From assembly GCF_020911725.1 (NCBI RefSeq), contig NZ_CP076620.1, forward strand, positions 3,175,001 through 3,239,000: DNA of 64,000 nt, read 5' to 3'. The notes under the pieces are model-generated. The model worked only from the letters and a program-made list of their open reading frames with translations, was not told where the DNA came from and did not search any database. This DNA comes from Clostridium cadaveris (GTDB lineage Bacteria > Bacillota > Clostridia > Clostridiales > Clostridiaceae). A program made the translations under genes and the position numbers. Shown in pieces: positions 17,933 to 26,121 of this stretch (positions are counted from its first letter, which is position 1; every line of letters starts with the position of its first letter).

Positions 17933-17962
17933 AAGGAGCGTCAGTTTAAACTGACACTCCTT
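17933..17962 (-). terminator. Terminator of the Na/Pi cotransporter gene
   Basis: The stem AAGGAG..TCAG / CTGA..CTCCTT has one internal mismatch and a TTTAAA loop. On the minus strand it is followed by ATATTTTTTTG. It lies 6 nt past the gene's stop. Confidence 0.88.
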
Positions 17963-17967
17963 AAAAT

Positions 17968-19581
17968 CTATACAGCGTTATTTAATACACTTTCTGCAAT
18001 GTTAGTAGCATGATCTCCTATTCTCTCAAAGTTACTTATAAGATCTAAGAATACCGCTCCTGATATTGCATTACATTGTCCATCATTCAATCTCTTAATA
18101 TGGTGAGATCTCAATTCTTTTTCTAGTATATCTATTCTTTCTTCAAGCTTTCTAACTGTTTCTGCTTTCTTAATATTTGATGATTCATAGCTTTCTATAG
18201 CTGCAGTTAATGAATCTAATGTGTAATTGTACATATCCATTAACTCCTGCTGAGCATCCTCACTATAAGAAAATCTCTTTGAAATCTTTTCCGAAGCTAG
18301 TTCTACTATATTCTTAGCATGGTCTCCTACTCTCTCTATATCATTTATAATATGAAAAGTAGATGCTACTATTCCTTTTTCCTTATCAGATAGATCTGTT
18401 TTTGCAAGTTTTACTAAGTAGTTTGTTATTTCATGTTCTAGAGTATTTATAATTTGTTCATTGTTATAAACCTTAGTTATAAGCTCATCGTCATTAGTCA
18501 TAAAAGCAGTTACTGAAAGTTCAAGATTTTCTTTTGCTTTATTTGCCATTCTTATAGTCTCTTTTATAACCTGACCACTAGCTATAACAGGCGTCTCTAA
18601 AAATCTATCATCTATGTATGTTGCTCCAACTTTTTCAACTTCATCTTCGCCTGGTAGTATTTTATTTACTACATCTATTAATATTTTTATTAATGGTATC
18701 ATTATTATTGTATTTGTTATATTAAAGATAGTATGTGCATTTGCAATTTGTCTCTTAACATCTCCAGGACTCATAGATTCTACTATATTTATCAATATTC
18801 CCATAAGAGGTATAAAGATAATAGTTCCTAGCACATTAAATATAAGATGTATAAGCGCTGCTTTCCTTGCAGTTTTATTTGTTCCTATACTTGATAATAA
18901 AGCAGTTACGCAAGTTCCTATATTACATCCGAAGATAACAGGAAGTGCTACCTTCATAGTTATAGAACCTGTAGTTGCTAAAGCTACTATTATACTAGTA
19001 GTTGCAGATGAGCTCTGCAATACTGCAGTCATAGCAAGTCCTGCTAAAAGACCAAGCGCCCAATTATTCCCTATAGCTATAATAAATTCTTTAAATAAAG
19101 GTGACTCAGCTATTGGCTTCATAGCACTAGACATTATTCCCATACCCATGAAAAGTATACCGAATCCAAGTATTATGTTTCCAATCTCTTTACGTTTTTT
19201 AGCTTTGGAGAACATAACTATTGCAACTCCTAAAGCTACAAATATAGGTGCTATTCCATCTAGCTTAAATGAAATTAATTGTGCTGTTATTGTAGTACCA
19301 ATATTTGCTCCCATTATAATTCCAGCAGCTTGATATAAATTCATAAGTCCAGCATTAACAAAACCTACTACCATAACAGTTGTAGCACTACTACTTTGTA
19401 TAACAGCAGTTACTATAGCTCCGATTAATACAGCCATTATTGGATTTGAAGTTACTTTTTCTAAGAGAGACTTTAAACTGTCTCCAGCTGCATTTTCTAA
19501 TCCATCTCCCATTAACTTCATTCCATAAAGAAATAAACCTAATCCCCCAATTAATCCTATTATCATATCCAAATTATCCAA
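17968..19581 (-). CDS. Na+/phosphate cotransporter with PhoU-like C-terminal domain
   Basis: This protein of about 537 residues has two NptA/PF02690-type membrane halves with the inverted-repeat signature QSSSATT (seen twice, in AVIQSSSATTVMVVGF and AVLQSSSATTSIIV). A soluble PhoU-like helical domain follows from about residue 340 (FHIINDIERVGDHAKNI; LISNFERIGDHATNIAES). It imports phosphate with sodium. The upstream GTG at 19596 contains the ribosome site itself (gtGGAGG), so the TTG at 19581, 8 nt after GGAGG, is the likely start. Regulation by phosphate is suggested by the promoter palindrome and TTAAC repeats. Confidence 0.9.
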   Translation of the reverse strand: MDNLDMIIGLIGGLGLFLYGMKLMGDGLENAAGDSLKSLLEKVTSNPIMAVLIGAIVTAVIQSSSATTVMVVGFVNAGLMNLYQAAGIIMGANIGTTITAQLISFKLDGIAPIFVALGVAIVMFSKAKKRKEIGNIILGFGILFMGMGIMSSAMKPIAESPLFKEFIIAIGNNWALGLLAGLAMTAVLQSSSATTSIIVALATTGSITMKVALPVIFGCNIGTCVTALLSSIGTNKTARKAALIHLIFNVLGTIIFIPLMGILINIVESMSPGDVKRQIANAHTIFNITNTIIMIPLIKILIDVVNKILPGEDEVEKVGATYIDDRFLETPVIASGQVIKETIRMANKAKENLELSVTAFMTNDDELITKVYNNEQIINTLEHEITNYLVKLAKTDLSDKEKGIVASTFHIINDIERVGDHAKNIVELASEKISKRFSYSEDAQQELMDMYNYTLDSLTAAIESYESSNIKKAETVRKLEERIDILEKELRSHHIKRLNDGQCNAISGAVFLDLISNFERIGDHATNIAESVLNNAV

Positions 19582-19634
19582 AATATATTCCTCCACAATA
19601 TTTTCTATTACCCAAAAAACATATTATATTATTT

Positions 19635-19680
19635 CTTAACATATGTTAAGATATTTTTCAGTTTTTTAACCTAAACTTAA
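19635..19680 (-). promoter_or_regulatory. Palindrome and TTAA repeats upstream of the Na/Pi gene (Pho-box-like)
   Basis: CTTAACATATGTTAAG (19635-19650) is a perfect 16-bp palindrome overlapping the -35 position of the promoter whose -10 is TATAAT at 19623-19628. Further TTAA-type hexamers lie about 20 and 31 nt upstream, near helical-turn spacing. This is reminiscent of TTAACA-type PhoP boxes of Firmicutes; the assignment is inference. Confidence 0.45.
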
Positions 19681-19853
19681 TATAAGTCTTAAGAAAAAGG
19701 TCATATGTTCTAATATATAGTATATATATATGTTTATTTTACCTACAAATACGAATTTTTATTTAAATTTTGCAAAGATATTTTTTATTTTATTTTAATT
19801 TTTTAACAGACCTAGATTTAGTTTTGTAATTCTAAAATATAATACAAAAAATA

Positions 19854-19878
19854 AACGAGAAATTTAAAATTTCCCGTT
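19854..19878 (-). terminator. Terminator of the ABC-2 cassette
   Basis: A 12-bp stem with one G-U pair (read on the minus strand, AACGGGAAATTT / AAATTTCTCGTT sharing the apex) is followed by TATTTTTTG. It lies about 40 nt past the permease stop. Confidence 0.82.
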
Positions 19879-19915
19879 GAAAAATAATAATTTATATAAC
19901 TTACTCTTATAGCTT

Positions 19916-20713
19916 CTAGCTTACTATATCTTTCTTACAATATTGCCAAAATCCTATGGCAGCTCCCGCTATAGCGTAAAATATTCCTATGCCAATTAAA
20001 TCCCATTTGATTTCAGCTTTCGATAATATATCAGCCGCATCAGAATATGCAAAAGGAGTTACATATTTCAGCCACTGTGCCTTATCACTTATATTTAATA
20101 TTATATTTAAGAAATATCCTAAAGATGCTATACCTATCCCTATTCCATTGCCACCTCTTTTTATATAGGACGATATGCCATAACATATAAAAGCTAACTC
20201 ACATTGCATTATAAACTGAGCTAAATGAAATAATAAAAATTCTTTCGTAGCAATTTCTTCACCGATGAATTTAAATGATATCGCTGAAAGTCCTATGCAT
20301 ATGGCGTTAAAAACCACTATAATCGTTAAGACTGCCAAAAGTTTTTCTGATACAATCCTTTTACGACTTACTCCATGAGTTAGAAGAAACTCTGCAGTGT
20401 GACCGCTCTCTTCTTTTGATAGCATTGATATGCCTACCATAGCTGCAAAAAAAGCTCCTCCTATACCTAGTATATTTCCACATTCAATCCCATAAAAGCC
20501 CATTACAGTTCCAAAATTAAGTTTATCCATTCCAAAGGCTTCTGAAAAACTTCCCATGGAACTGTACATCTTATTTATGTCTTCCATCTGACTCTGCATT
20601 TGAGGATACAGCATCATACATGTCACCATAAGTAGTCCAACACTAAGGCTCCATATTATAAGCATCTTTCTATTTTGCTTTATCTCATGACTAAATATTG
20701 TCATTTGCTTCAC
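19916..20713 (-). CDS. ABC-2 type transporter permease
   Basis: This 265-residue membrane protein has about six hydrophobic segments, the first at residues ~17-36, followed by a long outside loop rich in Met and Ser. It begins MKQMTIFSHEIKQNRK and matches ABC-2 permeases of clostridia; GISMLSKEESGHTAEFLLTHGVSRKRIV is a family-typical cytosolic loop. It overlaps the ATPase gene by 23 nt and would form an exporter with it. The substrate is unknown; such systems often export peptides or drugs. Confidence 0.85.
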   Translation of the reverse strand: MKQMTIFSHEIKQNRKMLIIWSLSVGLLMVTCMMLYPQMQSQMEDINKMYSSMGSFSEAFGMDKLNFGTVMGFYGIECGNILGIGGAFFAAMVGISMLSKEESGHTAEFLLTHGVSRKRIVSEKLLAVLTIIVVFNAICIGLSAISFKFIGEEIATKEFLLFHLAQFIMQCELAFICYGISSYIKRGGNGIGIGIASLGYFLNIILNISDKAQWLKYVTPFAYSDAADILSKAEIKWDLIGIGIFYAIAGAAIGFWQYCKKDIVS

Positions 20714-21584
20714 CTCCGGTTTTGTAGATATCCATAAATATTGTTTCTAAATCTGGCTCTGTTATAGTCATATCCTTTATATCTAATCCGCTTAAAGCTG
20801 AAATTAGATTCTTAATTTCCCCGTCATATATGAAACTTACTGAATCACCACTTATTTCTGCCTTTTTAATTTCTTTAATATCTGGAAGGTGTGTGATTCC
20901 ATGAATATTTACTTGTTTTGTAGCCTTTCCTATAAATGATTCTACAGAATCTTGAACAATAAGACGACCTTCTCTTATTATAGCAGCTTTAGTGCAGTAA
21001 TGCTGTATCTCTGATAGTATGTGAGATGATAAAAATATAGTAGCTCCTTCTTTTTGCCTTTCCTTAAGCAAAGAAAAGAACTCCTTTTGCATAAGCGGAT
21101 CAAGTCCACTTGTGGGTTCATCTAAAATATAAAGCTTAGGTTTGTGCTGAAGAGCACATATTATAGATACCTTTTTCCTATTTCCTAGTGAAAGTTCTTC
21201 AACCCTTTTCTTTAAATCCAGCTGAAGTCTGTCACATAATATTTTAACCTCTTTAGTACAATTTTCATTTCGAAGTCTTGCTGAAAAATTTATTATTTCT
21301 TCTACTTTCATACCATTGTAAAACATAGCCTCTGAAGGCATATATCCAACTTCTCGTAGAATTTTATCTCTAAATTTTAAAGAATCCATACCAAAAACCT
21401 CTGCTGTCCCTAAAGTAGGTTTTATAAGACCTAAAATCGTACGAATAGTTGTGCTCTTTCCTGCTCCATTCGGTCCTATAAACCCAAAAAAATCATTTTT
21501 CTCTACATTTAAATTCAGCTTTATAACTCCTCTTGATTTACCATACTTTTTAGTAAGATTCCTTACCTCAATAACATTACTCAT
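20691..21584 (-). CDS. ABC transporter ATP-binding protein
   Basis: This 297-residue ATPase has Walker A GPNGAGKS (37-44), a degenerate signature LSLGNRKKV, Walker B LYILDEPT and the H-loop SSHILSE. It is of the CcmA/drug-exporter type with a C-terminal extension (residues ~215-297) typical of ABC-2 systems. It overlaps the 4-TM protein gene upstream by 8 nt and the permease gene downstream, so the three are translated as a unit. Confidence 0.92.
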   Translation of the reverse strand: MSNVIEVRNLTKKYGKSRGVIKLNLNVEKNDFFGFIGPNGAGKSTTIRTILGLIKPTLGTAEVFGMDSLKFRDKILREVGYMPSEAMFYNGMKVEEIINFSARLRNENCTKEVKILCDRLQLDLKKRVEELSLGNRKKVSIICALQHKPKLYILDEPTSGLDPLMQKEFFSLLKERQKEGATIFLSSHILSEIQHYCTKAAIIREGRLIVQDSVESFIGKATKQVNIHGITHLPDIKEIKKAEISGDSVSFIYDGEIKNLISALSGLDIKDMTITEPDLETIFMDIYKTGGEANDNI

Positions 21585-22083
21585 CTATCACATCTCCTAT
21601 ATTATTTTTATAGCTTGACAGCATCTTATTTAATTCAAAAGTATCTTTCTTATAAAATATTTCTATGAAGAAATATAACATTATAAAATAGCTCAACATA
21701 ACTGCATCATAAATCAAAGCTACATAATATGGAGTTTTAATAAACCAATGAAAAATATACTGACATATTATCATCATGAATACTGGTCCTACTATCCATA
21801 GTACTATTCTTATTTTATACTCTCTCTTTTTATAAATTTTCTCTCTTAAAAAGAGGCACTTTTGAAACCATGAAATAGCATAACCGAGCAAAAACATTTG
21901 GAATATCACAGTAAATGGGACTGAGTTAATCCCCAATATCCATAATAAAAATCCATATATAAATATCAATGAAATTCCATGCACACAAGAAAATATTTCA
22001 ACATCTGCTTCAGTTTTTATATATCTTTTAAGCTTATCCATCATTTCTTCTCCATTCTCTAAATATTCACAAACTATCTTCAT
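21577..22083 (-). CDS. Four-helix membrane protein of the ABC cassette, unknown function
   Basis: This 168-residue protein has about four hydrophobic segments (roughly 33-51, 58-75, 92-112 and 119-140) between charged ends. I do not recognise a named family with confidence; it recalls small DUF-type membrane partners of ABC-2 exporters. AAGGAG precedes the ATG at 22083. It is first in a tightly overlapping three-gene cassette, suggesting a subunit or accessory role for the exporter. Confidence 0.7.
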   Translation of the reverse strand: MKIVCEYLENGEEMMDKLKRYIKTEADVEIFSCVHGISLIFIYGFLLWILGINSVPFTVIFQMFLLGYAISWFQKCLFLREKIYKKREYKIRIVLWIVGPVFMMIICQYIFHWFIKTPYYVALIYDAVMLSYFIMLYFFIEIFYKKDTFELNKMLSSYKNNIGDVIDE

Positions 22084-22143
22084 GGATATCTCCTTCCTCT
22101 TTGATTTTATTATATATATCTTCTAAAATTCTCTCAATATAAA

Positions 22144-22191
22144 AACAGGTAAGGTGCACTTTTTATATTTTAAGTTGCAGTCTTACCTGTT
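22144..22191 (-). terminator. Terminator of the flavodoxin gene
   Basis: A 10-bp outer stem (AACAGGTAAG / CTTACCTGTT) has a further imperfect inner stem (TGCA-CTT / AAG-TTGCA). On the minus strand T5 follows. It starts 29 nt past the flavodoxin stop. Confidence 0.85.
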
Positions 22192-22219
22192 ATTACTAAT
22201 TTTATCTTGAAAATTTATC

Positions 22220-22696
22220 TTATTTACTCACAATTATTTTTTCTACTTTCGCATCCCAGTCCTCTACGTTGTGAAAGAATGGATCTACAAAATCATAAGT
22301 TCCTATTATATTATTATCTTTCAAAATATCCTTCATCTTATTAAAGCACTTATCTGCTCCCCCGCCTCCATGACAAGCAAAAAGTATAATATCTTTCCCT
22401 CTAATTTTACATGTATTTAAAAAAGTATTTATTGGAGGAGTAAACTTTCCTGCCCATATAGGAGTTCCTATAAATATCCTATCATAACTCTCAATATCTA
22501 TAGGTGTATTTTTAAGCTTAGGTTTTTCTCCAAACATCACACTTTTTCCACCCCAGAAAAATTTGCTTATCTTTCCTGTAGGATAGTCTTTATCTGGTAC
22601 AAGTTTAATCATATCACCTTGAGTCTTTTCTGCAATTTTCTTTGCTATAAACTCAGTGTTTCCCTCTAAAGAATAATAAATTACTGCAGTTTTCAT
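22220..22696 (-). CDS. Flavodoxin
   Basis: This protein of about 158 residues has the FMN phosphate-binding loop at the N-terminus (YYSLEGNTEFIA), then GTPIWAGKFTPP and a FACHGGGGAD segment typical of the flavodoxin-like family used as a one-electron carrier in anaerobes. A GTG at 22705 is possible, but it sits right behind the AAGGAG; the ATG at 22696 gives the canonical start MKTAVIYYS. It is separated from the ABC cassette by its terminator and lies 38 nt or so after the nitrilase gene. Confidence 0.88.
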   Translation of the reverse strand: MKTAVIYYSLEGNTEFIAKKIAEKTQGDMIKLVPDKDYPTGKISKFFWGGKSVMFGEKPKLKNTPIDIESYDRIFIGTPIWAGKFTPPINTFLNTCKIRGKDIILFACHGGGGADKCFNKMKDILKDNNIIGTYDFVDPFFHNVEDWDAKVEKIIVSK

Positions 22697-22743
22697 ATTC
22701 CTCACATCTCCTTAATCTATTTAAGTATTTTCAATCTGTATTA

Positions 22744-23466
22744 TTAAATTTCTACCTTTAAAACTCCAATATTCCCCATGGGAAGCAATTGATCAACTGA
22801 TCCATTTAAAAATACATAACATCCACCATTAGCTCTATCAGGCAAATCCACAAAACTATTAATCATCATTACAGGGCATTTGATACCCTTAACTCTCTCT
22901 TGATATTCATATAACGCTTCACTATTCCACTGTTCTATAGAATAATCTATATATAATGGCCATAACATAATATCAGCGCTTATTTCATCTATTTTCTCTA
23001 GAAGATCATCATGCCATAAGTCTCCACATATAGCAGTTACAAACAGCTTACTATTCAGTATAAAACTATGAAAACCTGTTCCCTCTTTATATTCTTCTGT
23101 GGCTATCGCTTCTTTCCATCCTTTTGATACTCTCTTAAATATATCAATTATATCACCATTCGAATCTATTACCATATTGCTACTATATATATTTTTCTCA
23201 TACTTTTCTATAAAGCCAAATGATAATGCTGTTTTGTAATCTCTAGCTAACTTTCTTAATTCCTTTATTACCTCATCATCCTTACTAAAAGCTCTTTTAT
23301 AATCTTTCTCATAGGTCCAACATAAACCTTCAAATCCTTGCAAAAAAGATTCTCCAAAACATAATAAATCTACGTCTCTATTTTCTCTTACATATCTCTT
23401 TATCTCATTTACATTAAATTCTATATCATTATCTCTATTTTTTGATGATACCAATCCAATTTTCAT
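22744..23466 (-). CDS. Carbon-nitrogen hydrolase (nitrilase superfamily)
   Basis: This 240-residue alpha-beta-beta-alpha hydrolase has the Glu-Lys-Cys triad: E39 (CFGESFLQGF), a lysine in FKRVSKG (K111 or K115) and C147 (AICGDLWH). It is shorter than most nitrilases (about 260-280). The usual YRKxHL lysine motif is replaced by FKRVSKG, so specificity is uncertain (amidase or carbamoyl hydrolase type). Its 3' neighbour is flavodoxin; the GNAT gene ends its reading 4 nt before this start, indicating an operon. Confidence 0.8.
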   Translation of the reverse strand: MKIGLVSSKNRDNDIEFNVNEIKRYVRENRDVDLLCFGESFLQGFEGLCWTYEKDYKRAFSKDDEVIKELRKLARDYKTALSFGFIEKYEKNIYSSNMVIDSNGDIIDIFKRVSKGWKEAIATEEYKEGTGFHSFILNSKLFVTAICGDLWHDDLLEKIDEISADIMLWPLYIDYSIEQWNSEALYEYQERVKGIKCPVMMINSFVDLPDRANGGCYVFLNGSVDQLLPMGNIGVLKVEI

Positions 23467-23470
23467 AATA

Positions 23471-23950
23471 CTATTCTCCTATGGTATTAAGAGTTTCTCC
23501 TGTAAGCCTATAAATAGTCCATCCATTCATCGACACAGCTCCTAATGATAAATAAAAATCTATACTTGGCTTATTCCAATCAAGGCATGACCACTCAAGC
23601 CTTCCACATCCTCTTTCTACAGTTATCTGTGCCAGTTTCTTTAAAATAGCTTTTCCATATCCACGCCCTCGATATTCCGGTAAAACAACTAAATCTTCTA
23701 GATAGATTCCAGCTCTTCCTAGAAATGTTGAAAAGTTATGAAAAAACAGAGCCATACCTACTTCTTTCCCATCTGCTACAGCTAAAAGTACTTCTGCTCT
23801 TTTCTTTTCAAAAATCCACTCTTTTAATAATTCCTCTGTAGCAACCACTTCATTCTCCAGCTTCTCATAGGTGGCTAACTGCTTTATAAAATTTAGAATT
23901 GTAGCTACATCTTTCTCTTCTGCGCTTCTAAATTCTAATTCCGTAGTCAT
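23471..23950 (-). CDS. GNAT acetyltransferase, spermidine/diamine-type
   Basis: This 159-residue GNAT has the acetyl-CoA pyrophosphate loop YRGRGYGKAI (about 95-104). Overall similarity is to SSAT-like diamine acetyltransferases (EEKDVATILNFIKQLATYEKLE at the start, GRLEWSCLDWNKPSIDFYLSLGA near the end). Related proteins acetylate polyamines or thialysine. It ends 4 nt before the nitrilase start. The substrate is inferred from similarity only. Confidence 0.82.
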   Translation of the reverse strand: MTTELEFRSAEEKDVATILNFIKQLATYEKLENEVVATEELLKEWIFEKKRAEVLLAVADGKEVGMALFFHNFSTFLGRAGIYLEDLVVLPEYRGRGYGKAILKKLAQITVERGCGRLEWSCLDWNKPSIDFYLSLGAVSMNGWTIYRLTGETLNTIGE

Positions 23951-24006
23951 ATTTATTGTCCCCCTTTTAAGTTAATTCTTAAGTCTATATAAAAGTTATC
24001 TCTATT

Positions 24007-25290
24007 CTAAACCTTACCTACAGCTACCATATAAACTGTAAACTCTTCATTTCCAATGCCTAGCATTTTATCACACATATCTTGATTATAACAGCCTATG
24101 GCACATACGCCACACTCCATTGCCGTAGCACCTAAATATAAGTTTTGGCATACATGTCCTGCATCAAGTAAAGCATATTTTGCTGCCTTATTTAAATATC
24201 TCCATTCTGAGCGGTATGGTATAACACTCCATATAATTGATACTGGTGCAGTGCCGAAAAATTCCTGACCATAGGTTGCTCTCGTAAGTTGTTCCTCCAT
24301 GTTCTCAATATCCCTTAAGAAAATAAGGCTATGAGTAGATACATGGTAAGTATACAATCCTCTTTCTAATCCCTCTACATTTTTTACAAATATATACGTT
24401 TCAAAAGGATGCATTGCACCTGCACTAGGTACATTTCTCAATCTCAAATTATTTTCATACCCTTGACTAATCCACAATAAATAAGATAATTCATCCACAG
24501 ATATGGATTCTTTACTAAATCTTCTGTGACTTCTTCGATTCTCAATTATCCTTTGAAAATCATTATTACAAATGACATTCTCAAAATCCATTTTCAATTC
24601 TATTTGTGTCTTTCCTTCATAGACTTTCTCCATATCAGGAACAGATACCCCCTTATTTTGATCAGAATCCATGGCATAGTCCATCCATTCCTCTTCTGGT
24701 ATATAGCCCTTCATCATTTTATGAAGCTCACCAATCAGCTTTTTATACCTATCCTCATCTCCAACATAACGGTTAAAGAACTCATCCTTTGTTATCATGT
24801 AGCATACATCATCGTATACACTGCCATCATAGATTTTTGTTGATTCTTTTTTTATTCCTGTATAGCGGAACCCTATTTTTTCAATGACTCGTTTTGACTG
24901 ATTATTAAAAGGAAAATGATATACTGAAATTTGCGTAATTCCTTCTTCATCAAACATATATCTCATAGCTGCAATAGCTGCTTCTTTTATAAGTCCTTGT
25001 CCCCAATATGCTTCCCCAAGAACATAACCTAGAGTCTTTTCATAATGAACTTCAGCTTTATGCATGCCCAAAGAACCAATAACTTTGTTAGTTTCCTTTA
25101 AAACTATAGCCCACGTCTCATCTTGTTCTATAAACATCTTCAGTATACCTTTAGTCTCCTCCAAATTCTCATGAGGTTTCCATCCTGCTCTTGGTCCAAC
25201 ATTACTACTCTTTGCATACTCATAGACATCCTCTGCATCTTCTTCTCTCCATCTACGAAGTAGTAGCCTATTAGTTTCTAATGTCTTCAT
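24007..25290 (-). CDS. Fused GNAT acetyltransferase / SagB-type nitroreductase
   Basis: This 427-residue two-domain protein joins a RimJ/RimL-type GNAT (residues 1-~170; starts LETNRLLLRRWREEDAEDVY, acetyl-CoA loop YWGQGLIKEA at 95-104, FNNQSKRVIEKIGF) to a linker (~171-240) and a nitroreductase domain (~241-427). The nitroreductase domain has FMN-site segments NRRSHRRFS (251-259), PSAGAMHPFE (288-297) and DAGHVCQN (376-383), like SagB-type oxidoreductases. There is no stop or frameshift between the halves. Neither substrate is known, and no azoline/TOMM cyclodehydratase is nearby. The ribosome site is GGGGGAG. Confidence 0.85.
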   Translation of the reverse strand: MKTLETNRLLLRRWREEDAEDVYEYAKSSNVGPRAGWKPHENLEETKGILKMFIEQDETWAIVLKETNKVIGSLGMHKAEVHYEKTLGYVLGEAYWGQGLIKEAAIAAMRYMFDEEGITQISVYHFPFNNQSKRVIEKIGFRYTGIKKESTKIYDGSVYDDVCYMITKDEFFNRYVGDEDRYKKLIGELHKMMKGYIPEEEWMDYAMDSDQNKGVSVPDMEKVYEGKTQIELKMDFENVICNNDFQRIIENRRSHRRFSKESISVDELSYLLWISQGYENNLRLRNVPSAGAMHPFETYIFVKNVEGLERGLYTYHVSTHSLIFLRDIENMEEQLTRATYGQEFFGTAPVSIIWSVIPYRSEWRYLNKAAKYALLDAGHVCQNLYLGATAMECGVCAIGCYNQDMCDKMLGIGNEEFTVYMVAVGKV

Positions 25291-25463
25291 TTTTCTCCCC
25301 CTTTTCTTATGGTTATTTACGAATCAGTAATAAATTCACATTATAAGTTAATTATATCTTATAGATTTTTCTCATTAATTCTTAATTTTAAAGACCTATC
25401 AGATAATTTGCCACTTGTGTCTTACTTGCTTATATTTTCTAATAATGAACTATATCAACTTTA

Positions 25464-25913
25464 TTAGTTAGATGAAATCTCCATTGTTTTTACTATTTCA
25501 GAAATCTGTGATTTCATTTTAATATAATTTTGATATTCAATATTATCATTAGGAAAACCCACATCTGTTGTTCCCCCCACTCTATATCTATTTCCATTTA
25601 TATGAAATATTATATCTCTTCCTATTGAGTCATATATTTCTCCATCAATAGGATTATCATTTGAATCTAACTTAACAATTGCAAAAAGTAAAGCTTTTTT
25701 ATTAGATTCCTTAGAAATGTAATAAGAATATATTGAATCATTCTCTTCTTTAAATATACATCTATTTCTCCAATAATTAGGTAATTTTAAGGATATCCTC
25801 AATTTTTCATTATTATATGTGTAATAACTAGGAATAAATATTTTAAATAAAAATATTATCATAATAATTACTAAAGATAATAAAACAATCTTTTTAATTA
25901 TTTTTTTATTCAT
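25464..25913 (-). CDS. Small membrane-anchored protein of unknown function
   Basis: This protein of about 149 residues has Lys-rich MNKKIIKK, then a hydrophobic helix (residues ~9-27), then an extracellular domain beginning YNNEKLRISLKLPNYW with one or two Cys. There is no lipobox. The open frame begins at 25931, but GGGGGG precedes the ATG at 25913. I recognise no family. Very AT-rich and single, it lies in an accessory stretch. Confidence 0.65.
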   Translation of the reverse strand: MNKKIIKKIVLLSLVIIMIIFLFKIFIPSYYTYNNEKLRISLKLPNYWRNRCIFKEENDSIYSYYISKESNKKALLFAIVKLDSNDNPIDGEIYDSIGRDIIFHINGNRYRVGGTTDVGFPNDNIEYQNYIKMKSQISEIVKTMEISSN

Positions 25914-25941
25914 ATATTCCCCCCATTTCATTAATAAGTTG

Positions 25942-25989
25942 ATTTACTAATATATAAATACTAACATAAATATCTATATATTAGTAAAT
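25942..25989. repeat. 15-bp perfect inverted repeat
   Basis: ATTTACTAATATATA (25942-25956) recurs inverted at 25975-25989 with an 18-nt spacer, between two divergent genes. It may be an operator or a transcript end; sequence alone does not decide. Confidence 0.5.
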
Positions 25990-26068
25990 TAGCTTTGGAA
26001 ATTATTATATATTTAATATAAACTTTTAAAAAATATAATATATGTTGTTTTTTTACATACTTTACATT

Positions 26069-26097
26069 TTGACTCATTTTAATTTATAAGTTATAAT
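26069..26097 (+). promoter_or_regulatory. Promoter of the DUF2691-like gene
   Basis: TTGACT (26069-26074) and TATAAT (26092-26097) have a 17-nt spacer, 25 nt before the start codon. Confidence 0.65.
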
Positions 26098-26121
26098 TAT
26101 GAAAATAAGGAGGTACTATAT

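Larger units (their letters stand above)
19597..19915. other. Non-coding spacer with the Na/Pi promoter and the ABC cassette terminator
   Basis: This 319-bp AT-rich gap holds a TATAAT box on the minus strand (19623-19628) and a perfect 16-bp palindrome upstream of it. TTAA-type repeats reach to about 19680, and the ABC cassette terminator is at 19854-19878. The remainder (about 19681-19850) shows simple TA-rich sequence and nothing else recognisable. Confidence 0.55.

Noticed and set aside
24526-24843. Plus-strand frame inside the GNAT/nitroreductase gene as a break between two genes
   Set aside because: The minus-strand frame is continuous through the linker and no ribosome site or start lies at the domain boundary, so the fusion is accepted as real.
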